From Anodontia alba (Eukaryota > Mollusca > Bivalvia > Lucinida > Lucinidae): DNA of 64,000 nucleotides. The notes under the pieces were generated by a model. That model did no database searches, was not told the DNA's origin, and saw only the letters and a program-made list of their open reading frames with translations. The stretch covers positions 41,617,668 through 41,681,667 of the forward strand of contig OZ024825.1 of the NCBI GenBank assembly GCA_964016985.1, written 5' to 3'. The stretch's first letter is position 1, and each line of letters opens with the position of its first letter. Of this stretch, positions 20,294 to 31,429 are shown piece after piece. The position numbers and the translations under genes were made by a program.

Positions 20294-21905
20294 CTAGTAG
20301 ATAGAAATTCTGAGTAAACTAGATGACCCATGCGTTCTTGCGGGTCGCACACCATAGCGTTAAATGATTCATTTAATGTTTTGTGACAATGCTACAATGC
20401 CTGAGCAGTTGATTCCGGGACATTTCACAATAGTTGGATTCCCAGATATAGGTATTTACTTCTTGCGAAGCAAATATGTTTCAGAGGAATATATAAACTT
20501 TCAGGGGAGGCAATTATTTTAAATTTGTCCTGTCTCCCTTCCAAAAATGGGTCTTCCCTTACCTTTTAGAGTAGACCCTTTTTCAGGAGGGACTTGGTGT
20601 ACAGAAAAGTAAACAGGTTGTCATGAAAGTGACCTCCCTTGTAAAATTCCAGGAAACAAGCAAGATGTATCCAGTCGCCTTATAGTTTTATTGTTGTCCG
20701 TGCCAAGGTGGTATTTCTGTTGCGATTCCTCGTCGTTTGTTTGTTGTATTTTTTGGTGTGTCTGCACTTTTCTTTTGTATCATACATATTTTAAGTGTTC
20801 TTGTACGTTGTATTTATACGGCTATTTTATAGGAATCTTGACAACTGATTGTTTAAGGTCTTCTTGTACATTGTATTTATTAGGCTATTTTATAAGAAAC
20901 GGTGAAACAGTTTTACAACTGAGTGTGTCTTTCAAGTCCTCTTGTACATTGTTTTTATTTAGCTAATTAATGGAAAACCGGTAAAGCGGTTTGCACCTGA
21001 AATTATGTAAAATTTTTACTTTCATTTTCAAGTTGAGAAACACATTGTAACTCGCGTGTAGCAATAATGTCTCTTAGTAAGGGGCCAAACGGGTAAATTT
21101 TAGTACCCATGCCAATAAGCCAGATAAATGAATTTTGCCAATGGAAACGGTAATGTGCAAAGTGCGCAGACTGATCAGAGTCATTACTTTGCGCTGATTA
21201 GCCAAACACCCAAGCTCTGTTTAGACGAACACTGGGCGCACTTGCAATCTTTTAGAAAATGCTGTGCCTTGGCTGAAATTTCAGATATCATTTGTCAAAT
21301 AATCAGTCATATAAAAATCTATATCCGTTATTTGCATAAATGCTCGGCTATTTCTGTGTCCGTATTTACACCGGGTATACTCAACACTGGCTTAAACGTG
21401 ATGATAAACAGGTCATTAGGTCGTATGCAGACAGAGTATAAATCTTTTTTTTTTTTTTTTTTTTTTTATAATGACCATTGTGTTTAACAAACTGTAAAAC
21501 AAAAATCATGATAATTATACCTTACATTTCCAATTATTCATATCTCGATAGGGCGTGTTCAACGTCGAATGAGTGCAGAGACAACGACAAGAAGGAATAG
21601 CAATCTTAATACTGTCGTAAGACCATTGGTAAAGTTCGCGGTGTATTTACGAGTCTGAACACATGAATCGAGTTATGAATTTTATCTTATATATTGCATT
21701 TGGTAAAGTAAATAGCTGATTTCATTTTGTTGAAAATTCATTTTGAATTGGTATCAGTTTACGCTATAATCCTGCTGTAAAGTCAGGAGTCAAAATGAAA
21801 AATAACCGTTGAGAAGAAAGGGAAAGATCACACATGAAAGAAGGGTTCCATAAATGCCAGAAATGTTATAAAGTGATATGTGTATATGATTTCGCTGCAT
21901 AAACG
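20294..21905. other. No gene; short irregular tandem at 20795-20990
   Basis: A motif CTTGTAC(A/G)TTGT.TTTAT followed by GGCTATTTTAT occurs three times at 62- to 77-bp steps (20799, 20861, 20938). A poly-T tract lies at 21444-21469. Open frames here (20691, 21128) lack recognisable motifs. Confidence 0.45.
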
Positions 21906-22183
21906 CATTACGAAAACAAACCATTTCAAATATACTGAAAATTTTACCTCCAAGGAATGAAAATTCTCAGATAAAAAATCAGATATTTTTCAAAATTCTG
22001 CTCAAAACATAGAATGTGAGTACTCGTTAGAACCGCCTCGGCGAGGCGGTTCTAACGAGTACCCACAATCTATGTTTTTGAGCAGAAACAAGAACAACAA
22101 TGTATACCCAAGTAAACCCCAGTTTTACGATATGAAAGTGGGGTTTGAGGGGGTCTACATTATATACGCATGTTTTCGTGATG
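21906..22183 (+). repeat. M1 MITE
   Basis: Complete copy with an intact central palindrome, oriented as the reference copy. Confidence 0.85.
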
Positions 22184-22331
22184 GTAAGGAGAACTTTAAT
22201 ACCGAGTGTGGTTGTCGTTGGCCACTATCAGCGCCATAACTCGTCATCTTATTGAATTGATGTACCGTAAGACAAAAGCGTTTGACTTGAAATGTTCCAT
22301 TCCTGAATGTGGGCTGCCCCTAGAGCATTCT

Positions 22332-22560
22332 GGGTCCAGTTGATCAAAGCGTCGTTAGCTTAACGAGCTCGTTAAGGGTCATTTCGTTAACTGTTTTAGT
22401 GGATTCAATACACAATATTCTGATATTTTTTGCTGAAAAAATATGAGCTTTTGCACTCACATGTTTTCAGCAAAAAATTTCAGCATATTTGCGTATCACT
22501 CGATTAAATTTTTAACGAATCGTTAACTAACGACATCGTTAGTTTTGCACAACTGGGCCC
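22332..22560. repeat. M5 MITE
   Basis: GGGTCCAGTTGATCAAAGCG at left and TTTTGCACAACTGGGCCC at right, with an internal TTTTTGCTGAAAA / TTTTCAGCAAAAA hairpin. Confidence 0.85.
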
Positions 22561-23374
22561 AGGTTATTTACTTGATGGTTTCTCCGTACTTGCCTCCTGA
22601 GTTCATCCCAAATGTGTTCATTGGGGTTCCTATTGGGAGACAGGGCAGGCCAGTCCAGTCAAAACAGCAGTGTGTTGGCGTGCATCGTTGTGCTGTAATG
22701 TAGTCGACCGATGCCTTCGCAGAAAGGGAATGGTTTCAGGGTCCAATACGTCAGTAACATACCGCTGAGCAGGTTTCCAGGTATGCCTATAAGCCTTATT
22801 TTGCTCTGATCCATAATCCCATCCCTATCAAACGTACGCAAACATTTAGTATTTAAACTGTTTGCTTAAAATAACAGGAAGTTAAGGGTTAAGTGAAACA
22901 GTCTGAAGTCTCCGTTCAGTACCATTTCCCCAGCCTACACTCAGAGACAATCGACCCACCAGTGCTGTCAGCGCTTTGATTACAATATTTTGTTGTTGTT
23001 GTTTTTTGTTTTACTCCAGGGAAGTAAAATAAACTTTATAGTTCATCCTTGTTTTCACAAACCGACAAGCGCTTCAATGTTATAGATTTAACTGCATAAA
23101 ATTTCTGCTGTACCAACTTATTAATTCTGATATATGTTGATATAATTAATCTCACTAAGAATACAATGTAGGCAATAAGAACTATGGCGCAGTTTCTGCT
23201 TTAGTTGGTCGTAACTAATTCATTGTATAAGGTCTAGAGGTAAGTAAGTTAGGGTTAAACGACATACTTTTAAAGTTCACATCGGTCGCTTAAATTATAT
23301 TGTTTCATTTGTTCTAGATAAACTATAACTAATACGTACAGGGCATTATCAGAAGTAGTGATATAAATAGACTG
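22561..23374. other. No gene recognised
   Basis: About 22600-22850 reads on the minus strand like decayed transposase-type text, but no diagnostic motif could be confirmed. Confidence 0.35.

Positions 23375-23418
<44 letters not shown>
23375..23418 (+). repeat. (TAA)n microsatellite
   Basis: About 14 uninterrupted trinucleotide units. Confidence 0.9.
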
Positions 23419-23419
<1 letters not shown>

Positions 23420-24039
23420 TGATTTACTATTACTTAAAATAATCCTGAGAAGATTATGCATACAATTCAATAAAGTAGACTATTTCTAATATTAATAATG
23501 TGTTTTTATGACTTAAAATAAACAGGGGCTATATTACATGAATAATTAAAAAAAAAAAAAAAATGCACAATGATCACCAGTTGTCAGAATGATATATTTT
23601 CCTATCTGATGTATTCCGTATAATCTTCGTGACTTCTCTCCATTCAATATACATGTTACCTTCGTTTGTTGCGCAATTAATCACATGTATTATTTGTTTA
23701 GTATGGATTTTCGTAATATTATTGCTTACCTTACATCTTAGTTACGTATAATTAATAGATAAGCTATGTTCTAATAATAGAAGTAACCTATAAATTGGCA
23801 TTGATTGACGGATGGAATAAATTACGTTTACAACAAACGTGAGGGAAATCAAATGTATCATGATTACCGCACATAGGCCGCGCGCGCCATGTGCCAATGT
23901 GCCTGAGGAGCTTATGCGGACAGCAAAGGCCCTGATCACACTGTGCATCGTTGAAATATGCCTTCGGGACATATGCGGACAGCGAAGGCCCTTAGATGAA
24001 ATGCTTCCGCAAGTTCGAGAATTCATCAAGATATTAAAG

Positions 24040-24190
24040 AAACAGTTTATAAAGGATTGGTGCATGCGTCCAGTCCTGGAATATAGCAGTTCAGTTTGGA
24101 ACACCCAAGGTGTAATCCCGCAGGAAGAACTAGAAAGCGTGCAAAAGCACACAGCCGGCTTTGTGATAGGAAATTACAATTGTTGTTAAA
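24040..24190 (+). pseudogene. LINE C-terminal fragment (LEY..VW block)
   Basis: The plus-strand frame gives MRPVLEYSSSVWNTQG, then EELESVQKHTAGFVIGNYN. This matches the L(V)RP.LEY.S.VWDP....LE.VQ.RAARFV..(N)Y block found C-terminal to the reverse transcriptase in many animal LINEs. Upstream sequence in the same frame (23839-24040) is not recognisable. An isolated crumb; no complete enzyme. Confidence 0.75.
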
Positions 24191-24309
24191 GAAGCACCTT
24201 ATTTCGCCCTCGAATGAAACTATGCTTCCGCAAGTACGAGACTTTATAAAATTTCTTTATTAAAAAATTTGAAAATGAAAAAAGACTCAATCAGAAAAGG
24301 TGATTAATA

Positions 24310-24644
24310 CAGTCGAACCTCGTTATCTCGAACTCGCTTATATCGAATTACCGCTTATCTCGAAGTGAAAATCTGGTCCCTTTTTTAACATGAAACTATG
24401 GCAACAGGTAACAAAATAATGTGGAAAAGAGGAGAAATTGCTCCTAAGGAGCAATTTCTCCTCTTTTCCACATCACTTTTTATATATATTTCTAACTTCA
24501 GGAGTCAAATTACATATTCATTTGTTAAATGTGTTTGTTCAATTTATTGTTTTCCTCACTCTCTCAACTCTGATATGTCGAGGTACGGATATCTCGAAGC
24601 ATTTCAGTGAGTCCTTTGGATTTCGAGATAACGAGAGTCGACTG
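24310..24644. repeat. pogo/Tigger-like MITE
   Basis: Starts CAGTCGAACCTCGTTATCTC and ends with the complement of CAGTCGACTCTCGTTATCTC, with TA on both sides (24308-24309, 24645-24646). A perfect internal palindrome near 24423-24472 contains GAGAAATTGCTCCTAAGGAG. CAGT-type ends with TA targets are the pogo/Tigger signature. Confidence 0.8.
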
Positions 24645-24755
24645 TACTTAAAAAGAATATTATTTTATGAAACATTTAGACGGGTTCTTATTAGTGTGCA
24701 CATAATTCGGTCTGATCAAACGGCAAAAAAATAAAATAAAATTATATTTTCGCGT

Positions 24756-25028
24756 CATTACGAAAACACGCCTATATAGAAAATTTCATCTTCAAAAACT
24801 GAAAATTTTCAGATAAAAAACTCTGATATTTTTCCTATTATTGATCAAAACATAGATTGTGGGTACTCGTTAGAACCGCCTCGGCGAGGCGGTTCTAACG
24901 AGTACCCACAATAAATGTTTTGAGTAGAAATAAGAAAAATAATTTATACCCCTGTAAACCCCAGTTTCATGACAATATAAAAGTGGGGTTTAAAGGGGTC
25001 AAACATATATAGGCATGTTGTCGTGATG
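24756..25028 (+). repeat. M1 MITE
   Basis: Complete copy, palindrome intact, slightly shortened left arm. Confidence 0.85.
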
Positions 25029-25039
25029 TCGAGAATTAA

Positions 25040-25115
25040 TCAATAAAAGACGCAGCTTATAAAGGATTACTGCGTCCAGTCCTGGAATATGGCATTTCGG
25101 TTTTGGGACACCCGA
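25040..25115 (+). pseudogene. Second LINE LEY-block fragment
   Basis: AYKGLLRPVLEYGISVLGHP is readable on the plus strand, the same block as at 24040-24190, then lost. It lies directly after an M1 element, so one older LINE copy may have been broken up by MITEs. Confidence 0.6.
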
Positions 25116-25277
25116 TGTGTATCCGTAAAACTCCAATGCAAACAAAACAAAAATCATTGCACGTACTTTGACAGAAACATTTTTGAAATGTTTGTTCAAT
25201 AGTCATAAACCAAGTATATTTTTTTAGCCATAGCAACTGGAGTGCTGAATGTGAATTATAGCTGTTCAGTCGTTTAC

Positions 25278-25561
25278 CATCACGAAAACATACCTATATA
25301 ATTTTGACCCCCTTAAACCCCACTTTTATATAGTAAAACTAGGGTTTACAGGGGTATAGGAGTACATTATTTTTCTTATTTCTGCTCAAAACATAGATTG
25401 TGGGTACTCGTTAGAACCGCTTCAGCGAGGCGGTTGTAACGAGTACCCACAATCTATGTTTTGAGCAGAAATATGAAAAATATCGGAGTTTTTTATCTGA
25501 AAAATTTCAGTTTTTGGAGATGAAATTTTCTGTATATTTGAATAGGCGTTTTTTCGTAATG
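25278..25561 (-). repeat. M1 MITE
   Basis: Complete copy in reverse orientation; the palindrome has two mismatches (GCTTCAGCGAGGCGGTTGT). Confidence 0.85.
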
Positions 25562-26278
25562 CTCAGGTGGGCCATTGTGGCCCATGGGACTCTAGTTATT
25601 GATATTTTTCGCAAATTTAGAGACTTGTCTTAGCTGTCATTGAAACGAAAGCATTCCATTGTTGAATCAGCTAATATGAGCTCAGAGAATATGAGATCAG
25701 GATTCCCCCATTTAGTGATCTGCTACGGTCAAAATATTGAAAAACATAGGATAATAGTCTCTGTCAAGAACCAAAGTCTGTTATTTGTGTACACGCCAGA
25801 GGTCATTTTGATAGTTGGGAGTGAACCAAAACTCGGAAAGTAATCGAATCATTGAGGTATATGGAAGTTTTTTGGTTTTTTTTTCCATATTTATTCTTTT
25901 AAATACATAAACATATATGGACATACACAAACATATATGTGTCAATTTTTGTCTTTACAAAGTACATTTAGACATTATCATATAACAAAAAAATAACAGT
26001 TTCTCATAATTTTGTGACAACTTTTTTGCAATAATATATTAAGAGCAGATCTATCCAAGAAGATATTAATGTCACATGCTATATTTAGTACTGTGATTTT
26101 CTTTCATAGTTCGCAGGTGTGTAGCCCTGAGTGGGTTATAATTTTTTTTAACTTTTACATATGAATATAAATTAAAGGTATCTAAGACTTTGTATACTAT
26201 AGAGTGTCAGAACTGTTTTAATTATATAAAAAAGACAAAAAAAAAAAAAAAAAAACAGAACTCATTTCTCACATTGTG
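25562..26278. other. No gene recognised
   Basis: AT-rich DNA with a poly-A tract around 26240-26260; no supported feature. Confidence 0.45.
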
Positions 26279-26492
26279 TTAACCCTTGTCCTGCTGAAAC
26301 CGGATATACCCTGCCTTTGCAAACAGTGTAGATCCAGATCAGTTGGCTTCTGAAGAAGCCAACTGATCTGGATCTGCACTGTTTGCCATTAAGTATGTGA
26401 ATTTATAACAACAATCCTGATCAAGCTTTCTGATTGGCTGAAAATTAGAAGTGGGCATGGCATCTTAATTTATTCAGCAGGACAAGGGTTAA
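26279..26492. repeat. M2 MITE (reference copy)
   Basis: Perfect TIRs: TTAACCCTTGTCCTGCTGAA at left and its near-exact complement at right. Central palindrome GATCCAGATCAGTTGGCTTC plus complement; polarity is set by CTGATTGGCTGAAAATTAGA on the right. Confidence 0.9.
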
Positions 26493-26756
26493 GCGGGTGG
26501 ACCAAAGAGGTATATGGAAGTCCAATGAATCATGATATGTATGCCATCATGCGTGATATAAGCATACGTGAAAAACTAATATTTGTAAAAAGAAATATTT
26601 CATTTAATCAGAATTAAGGATGCCTTAAAAATCACTTATATAGTAAGTAAAAGCACTGCAAGCATAATACCCCGCCATAGCAATTATTTGTTTATGTATT
26701 AAAGTTATCATTGCGAAAATGTCTGGAAAGAAAATGACAGAGGGATAGATAACATT

Positions 26757-26910
26757 CCTAAACCAGATCTTGATAATATCAATGGACAAATAACAATCCT
26801 AAAGCAGATCTTGATAATATCAATGGACAGATAACAATCCTAAAGCAGATCTTGATAATATCAATGGACAGATAACAATCCTAAAACAGATCTTGATAAT
26901 ATCAATGCAT
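26757..26910 (+). repeat. 41-bp tandem repeat, ~3.7 copies
   Basis: CCTAAA.CAGATCTTGATAAT.. starts at 26757, 26798, 26839 and 26880, exactly 41 bp apart. Confidence 0.9.
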
Positions 26911-26929
26911 AGAGCAAGTTTGTTAAATG

Positions 26930-27840
26930 GCCTTGTTATTTACTCAAGTTATCCGAAAACGAAAATATGGGCGTGTCTCGGGCAGATAGCTCCGTAAAAA
27001 ATTGACGAAATTTGCCCATTAGCAATTCAAAAACAGATCTCCTTAAGGTCAATGCATATAGCAAGTTTGGTTAAAATTCCTTGCTATTTACTCAAGTTAT
27101 CGTCTGGAAACGAAAAAATGGGCGTGTCTCGGGCACATAACTCCGTAAAAATTTGACGAAATTCGCCCATTAGCAATTCCATACCAGATCTTCTTAATGT
27201 CAATATATATAATAAGTTTGGTTAAAATCCCTTGTTATTTACTCAAGTTATCGTCCGGAAACGAAAATATGGGCGTGTCTAGGGCAGATAACTCCGTAAA
27301 ATTTCACGAAATTTGCCCATTAGCAATCCCAAACCAGATCTCCTTAATGTCATAGCATATAGCAAGTTTGATTAAAATCCCTTGTTATTTACTCAAGTTA
27401 TCGTCCGGAAACAAAAATATGGGCGTGTCTAGGGCAGATAACTCCGTACAATTTGACGAAATTTGCCCATTAGCAATCCCAAACCAGATCTCCTTAATGT
27501 CATGGCATATAGCAAGTTTGATTAAAATCCCTTGTTATTTACTCAAGTTATCGTCCGGAAACGAAAATATGGGCGTGCCTAGGGCAGATAACTCCGTAAA
27601 ATTTGACGAAATTTGCCCATTAGCAATCCCAAACCAGATCTCCTTAATGTCATGGCATATAGCAAGTTTGATTAAAATCCCTTGTTATTTACTCAAGTTA
27701 TCGTCCGGAAACGAAAATATGGGCGTGTCTAGGGCAGATAACTCCGTACAATTTGACGAAATTTGCCCATTAGCAATCCCAAACCAGATCTCCTTAATGT
27801 CATGGCATATAGCAAGTTTGATTAAAATCCCTTGTTATAG
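26930..27840 (+). repeat. 150-bp tandem array, ~6 copies
   Basis: AAACCAGATC anchors at 27331, 27481, 27631 and 27781 are exactly 150 bp apart; earlier copies (27031, 27181) are more diverged. Because 150 is a multiple of three, a 217-codon frame with a 50-residue period stays open at 27368-28021; it is not a gene. Confidence 0.9.
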
Positions 27841-27886
27841 TGAAAATCCAATGATGTTCATTAAAGTTATCATCCGGAAACGAAAA

Positions 27887-27933
27887 ACGGACGGACGTAC
27901 GACGGACGGACGGACGGACAGACACACGGACGT
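27887..27933 (+). repeat. (ACGG)n microsatellite
   Basis: Imperfect ACGG/GGAC run directly after the 150-bp array. Confidence 0.85.
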
Positions 27934-28013
27934 CCAACGTGAAACCATAATACCCCGCCACTATTGTGTGGCGGGGAATAATAATAGGAATTATTTGGGA
28001 TGGGGCGGGATCA

Positions 28014-28366
28014 GAAATTAAATGGAAATTCAAATGATGTGGCGAACTTGGCCCGTTCCAGTTAAACTACAAATCAAGGATAGGCAAACGAAGGTTTAAA
28101 GATATTTAGTCTAAGCTTTGGATTGTCAAGGCTGGGCGTTTCATGTGAATCGTCTGACCGAGCCACTCGCTATCAAGTATCAGACTCGCTCAGATTATAG
28201 CAGATGTGGAGACCCTTATCCGACATTGACTCGTGGACTCAGTTTCGGACTAAACTAACATTTTTGCACTTGCGCAGCTGCTGCTCCAGCTGTCCTGAAT
28301 TCTTGTCTAAGATAGTTTCCTGTATTTCTGACAATATTTACCCAATAATTTGAAATGAATATGTTC
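28014..28366. other. No gene recognised
   Basis: No supported feature. Confidence 0.4.
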
Positions 28367-28612
28367 TCGGCTATGGGCAATTCAGCAGACGACAAATTGA
28401 TGTTTTTTGTTGTTGTTGTTGTTGTTTTTTTCTTTAATTTTCCCAAGAAAAAGGAATTTACCTTTCTTGCAAATTGTCTCCTTTGGATTTGACATTTCGT
28501 GGAAATTGTCTCCAGTTTGCATGAAATGTCAAATTTCTAGAAGAAAAAAAAAGCAAAAAAAAAAAAACTCAAAATGTTGACAGCTGAAACGTTTACCCAG
28601 CATTCTAAGCGA
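28367..28612. repeat. M4 MITE (diverged, with (TTG)n and poly-A expansions)
   Basis: GGGCAATTCAGCAGACGACA at left, GTTTACCCAGCATTCTAAGCG at right, and ATTTGACATTTCGTGGAAAT / CAGTTTGCATGAAATGTC core. Confidence 0.75.
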
Positions 28613-28700
28613 TATTCAGGATGACAACTGGTAAGTATCTAATGATGACCAATTAGTATTTATGTTTGAAAATGTCAAATCTATTTGACGAGTAACACTG

Positions 28701-28910
28701 TTAACGCTTAACATGCCGGGTAAAAATTCAGCAGACGACATTTTGAAATATTTTGTCTTATTTTTCCCCAGAGAACAAACTTGGATATTTCATGCAAATC
28801 TCTAAGGAGACAATTTGCATGAAATATCCAAGCCTGTTTTCTGGGAAAAAAAAAAAAAATATCATAAATTTGTCGTCTGTTGAATTAGACCAGAGAGGGG
28901 TAAAGGTTAA
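28701..28910. repeat. M4 MITE
   Basis: TTAACGCTTAACATGCCGGG at left and GAGGGGTAAAGGTTAA at right; core palindrome with GATATTTCATGCAAAT. Less than 100 bp from the previous copy. Confidence 0.85.
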
Positions 28911-29257
28911 TGTGGTCTTTCTGACATGTAACACTGTCGAAGAAACACTGCAATGACAGCTGATGTATAGCTACACAGATTTCGACCTAGACAAAACACC
29001 ATGCTAAACCAGGGCTTAAAACTTCACTTATTAGTCGTTGAATTTGGAAGTGTTTGGGTCATGTCACGAACAAAGTGATTTTATGCCATTTTCTAGCGAA
29101 CACACGATGGCGTATCGACGTCGCCGCGACATCATGTCAAAAGCGCTTGAAGTTATATCCCAGGAATGCCTTTTAGACGACTGAAACCCGGCAGATTCGA
29201 AAACAATATCTTGGATATTTCTCCTGACTATCTCCTGTGTCGAGATAGTTTAAGCGG

Positions 29258-29521
29258 CATCACGAAAACACGCCTATATGATTTTCACCCACTTAAACCC
29301 CACTTCTATATAGTAAAACTGGGGTTTACAGGGGTATACATTATTTTTCTTATTTCTGCTCAAAACATAGATTGTGGGTACTCGTTAGAACCGCCTCGGC
29401 GTACCCACAATCTATGTTTTGAGCAGAAATATACAAAAATCAGAGTTTTTTTTATCTGAAAACTTTCAGTTTTTTGGTAGTTGAATTTTCAATATATTTG
29501 AATAGTCGTGTTTTCGTAATG
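29258..29521 (-). repeat. M1 MITE with half of the palindrome deleted
   Basis: Both TIRs are present, but the centre reads TTAGAACCGCCTCGGCGTAC and then CCACAATC: the second arm of the GC-rich palindrome (about 17 bp) is missing. Confidence 0.85.
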
Positions 29522-29802
29522 GGGTGATGGGCAGAACTTAAGCACCTGTGCTCATGTAAGTTATTCCATGTGCGGCAAACGCACAGTCTGATCAGGGACT
29601 AACAGAGCTCAATATAGGATATTGTAGAATATACTGACAAACGGCGAATATCCTGATCAACCTGCGATGCGAAACTTGATTTTGGTCTTCGTTGTCTAAT
29701 GGCTTCATATGCATTTTCTCATGAAACCGCTCATGTACAACATCAATACCTAAGTCCTGTCATGACAAACGGGTCTTAATATGTACCATATTTGCTTTAA
29801 GA

Positions 29803-30081
29803 CATTACGAAAACACACCTATTCAAATATATTGAAAATTTCACCACCAAGAACTAAAAACCTTTAGATAAAAACTCCTGATATTTTTCATATTTCTGCT
29901 CAAAACATAGATTGTGGGTACTCGTTAGAACCGCCTCGCAAAGGCGGTTCTAACGAGTACCCACAATTTATGTTTTTGAGCAGAAATATGAAAAAAAATG
30001 TATACCCCTTTAAACCCCAGTTTTACTATATAAAAGTGGGGTTTAAGGGGGTCAAAACTATATGGGCGCGTTTTCGTGATG
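29803..30081 (+). repeat. M1 MITE
   Basis: Complete; CATTACGAAAACACACC at left and GGGCGCGTTTTCGTGATG at right; palindrome centre CGCAAAGGCG. Confidence 0.85.
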
Positions 30082-30164
30082 AGTAGGCCCCTTTGTCTGA
30101 GAGGAGACAGCACAATTTTGCCAAAGTTCCCTCTCATGGTCACAATTCCCCTTAAAAAATTATA

Positions 30165-30488
30165 CGGTCGACTCTCGTTATCTCGCTTATCTCGAATAAC
30201 CGCTTATTTCGAACTGAAAATCTGGTCCCTGTTTAAACCTGAAAATCTAACAACAGGTAACAAAATATTATGGAAAAGAGGTGAAATTGCTCCTAAGGAA
30301 CAATTTCACCTCTTTTCGGCAATATTTTCAACATATCTCTTACTTCAGGAGTCAAATTACATACTCGTTTGTGAAATGTGGTTTGTTTTATTTTTTCCTG
30401 AATTCTGCAAATCTGATATGTCGAGGTACGGATATCTCGAAGTATTTTCAGATAGACCATTGGACTTCAAAATAACGAGAGCTGACTA
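30165..30488. repeat. pogo/Tigger-like MITE, second copy
   Basis: Same family as 24310-24644: GGTCGACTCTCGTTATCTCG at left, AATAACGAGAGCTGACTA at right, and the internal palindrome AGGTGAAATTGCTCCTAAGG. Confidence 0.8.
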
Positions 30489-30492
30489 TATC

Positions 30493-30601
30493 TTTTAACA
30501 TGAACATTGCATATAGAGAATAGTTGGCTGATCTCGTCGGTATAACGTACAACGTTCCTCAGACAGGCTACAAAAGAATATATACAAATCAATAATGTCC
30601 C
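30493..30601 (+). repeat. Dispersed repeat, also at 39093-39202
   Basis: AACATGAACATTGCAT.TAGAG then GGCTGA.CTCG and CAGATCAATAAT-type ends match over about 105 bp at both sites. No coding signal. Confidence 0.7.
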
Positions 30602-31172
30602 TTATTTAGAAAAAGCGGATTCGCAGGCTGATCTGAATCTTTACTTTTCGCGTATGTCCCGAAGACCCCTTTTCTAATGATTAAACAGTTTATTTTGTCA
30701 TTGCGCAGCGCATTAGCATACGAAGCGCAACATGATAAAACGGCTCTTATGCCTTATGCCATATGCGGATAGCTAATCCCAAATCAACCTGTGCATTCGT
30801 ATAGACTTATAAGGCTTTGTCTTCTAGAGTATCCAATGCGTCTGCTAGAGGTTAATAATAGGCCATAATCAGACTGCGTGAATCCTACCAAACGAAAGAA
30901 TGCGTAACCATCGGTTAAAAACGTGAACCAATTAGAGCGGCATCGGTTAGGCATTCGATGACTCAAAAAAGGTAAACAAACATTGCATTTTCTGTGTTTC
31001 ATGAGCGATATAAATGTTTTGAGGAAATTATTTAAAAAAAACGGGAAATTACATTCAACAGCCCATTTATATCGGCGTTTGTGGAGTAAATCTCAGACCA
31101 CCTACTTCACGCATATTCGCTGAGTTGAAGGTGTACCGAAAGCCAAAGAAAACACGTGGAAATTCATGGTGT
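30602..31172. other. No gene recognised
   Basis: 30615-30680 has an M6-like phrase (CAGGCTGATCTGAATCTTTA); the rest is unassigned. Confidence 0.4.
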
Positions 31173-31227
31173 TTATTATGCCCCCAACTTCAAAGAAGTT
31201 GGAGGGGCATATTGCTTCTGGGTTGTT

Positions 31228-31275
31228 CGTCCGTCCGTCCGTCCGTCCGTCCTTCCGTCCGTCCGTCCGTTCGTC
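31228..31275 (+). repeat. (GTCC)n microsatellite
   Basis: About eleven GTCC units with two imperfections. Confidence 0.9.
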
Positions 31276-31429
31276 ACGCTTTTTGATGCATAGCATAACT
31301 TTAGAACCGTGAATGCTACTATTTTGAAATTTCTTATATGGATTCCTCATGAAAAAATAGCTGACACGTGTTTTTTTTCTTGACAAGATTATACCCCTTT
31401 TCAAAGTTATGACCCTTTGAAAAAATATG

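Larger units (their letters stand above)
26668..27990 (-). mobile_element. pearl/Helitron-like non-autonomous element with tandem arrays
   Basis: The outer sequences share AATACCCCGCCA at both ends (26668 and 27949). Inside, from left to right, are a 41-bp array (26757-26910), a 150-bp array (about 26930-27840), an ACGG microsatellite (27887-27933) and a hairpin CCCCGCCAC..GTGTGGCGGGG (27953-27976). A core tandem array beside an ACGG/ACTG microsatellite is the published layout of bivalve pearl elements. Orientation is inferred from comparison with 31173-33903. Confidence 0.6.

Noticed and set aside
23742..24152. 136-codon minus-strand ORF
   Set aside because: It is antisense to the LINE LEY-block fragment at 24040-24190 and has no motif of its own.
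27368..28021. 217-codon ORF with a 50-residue repeat
   Set aside because: It is the translation of a 150-bp tandem array; the frame stays open because 150 is divisible by three. It ends in the ACGG microsatellite and has no protein-like features.
31228..31275. Telomere-like or centromeric repeat
   Set aside because: The GTCC tract is short and sits at a fixed place beside the 155-bp array, as in pearl-type elements; no TTAGGG repeats are present.
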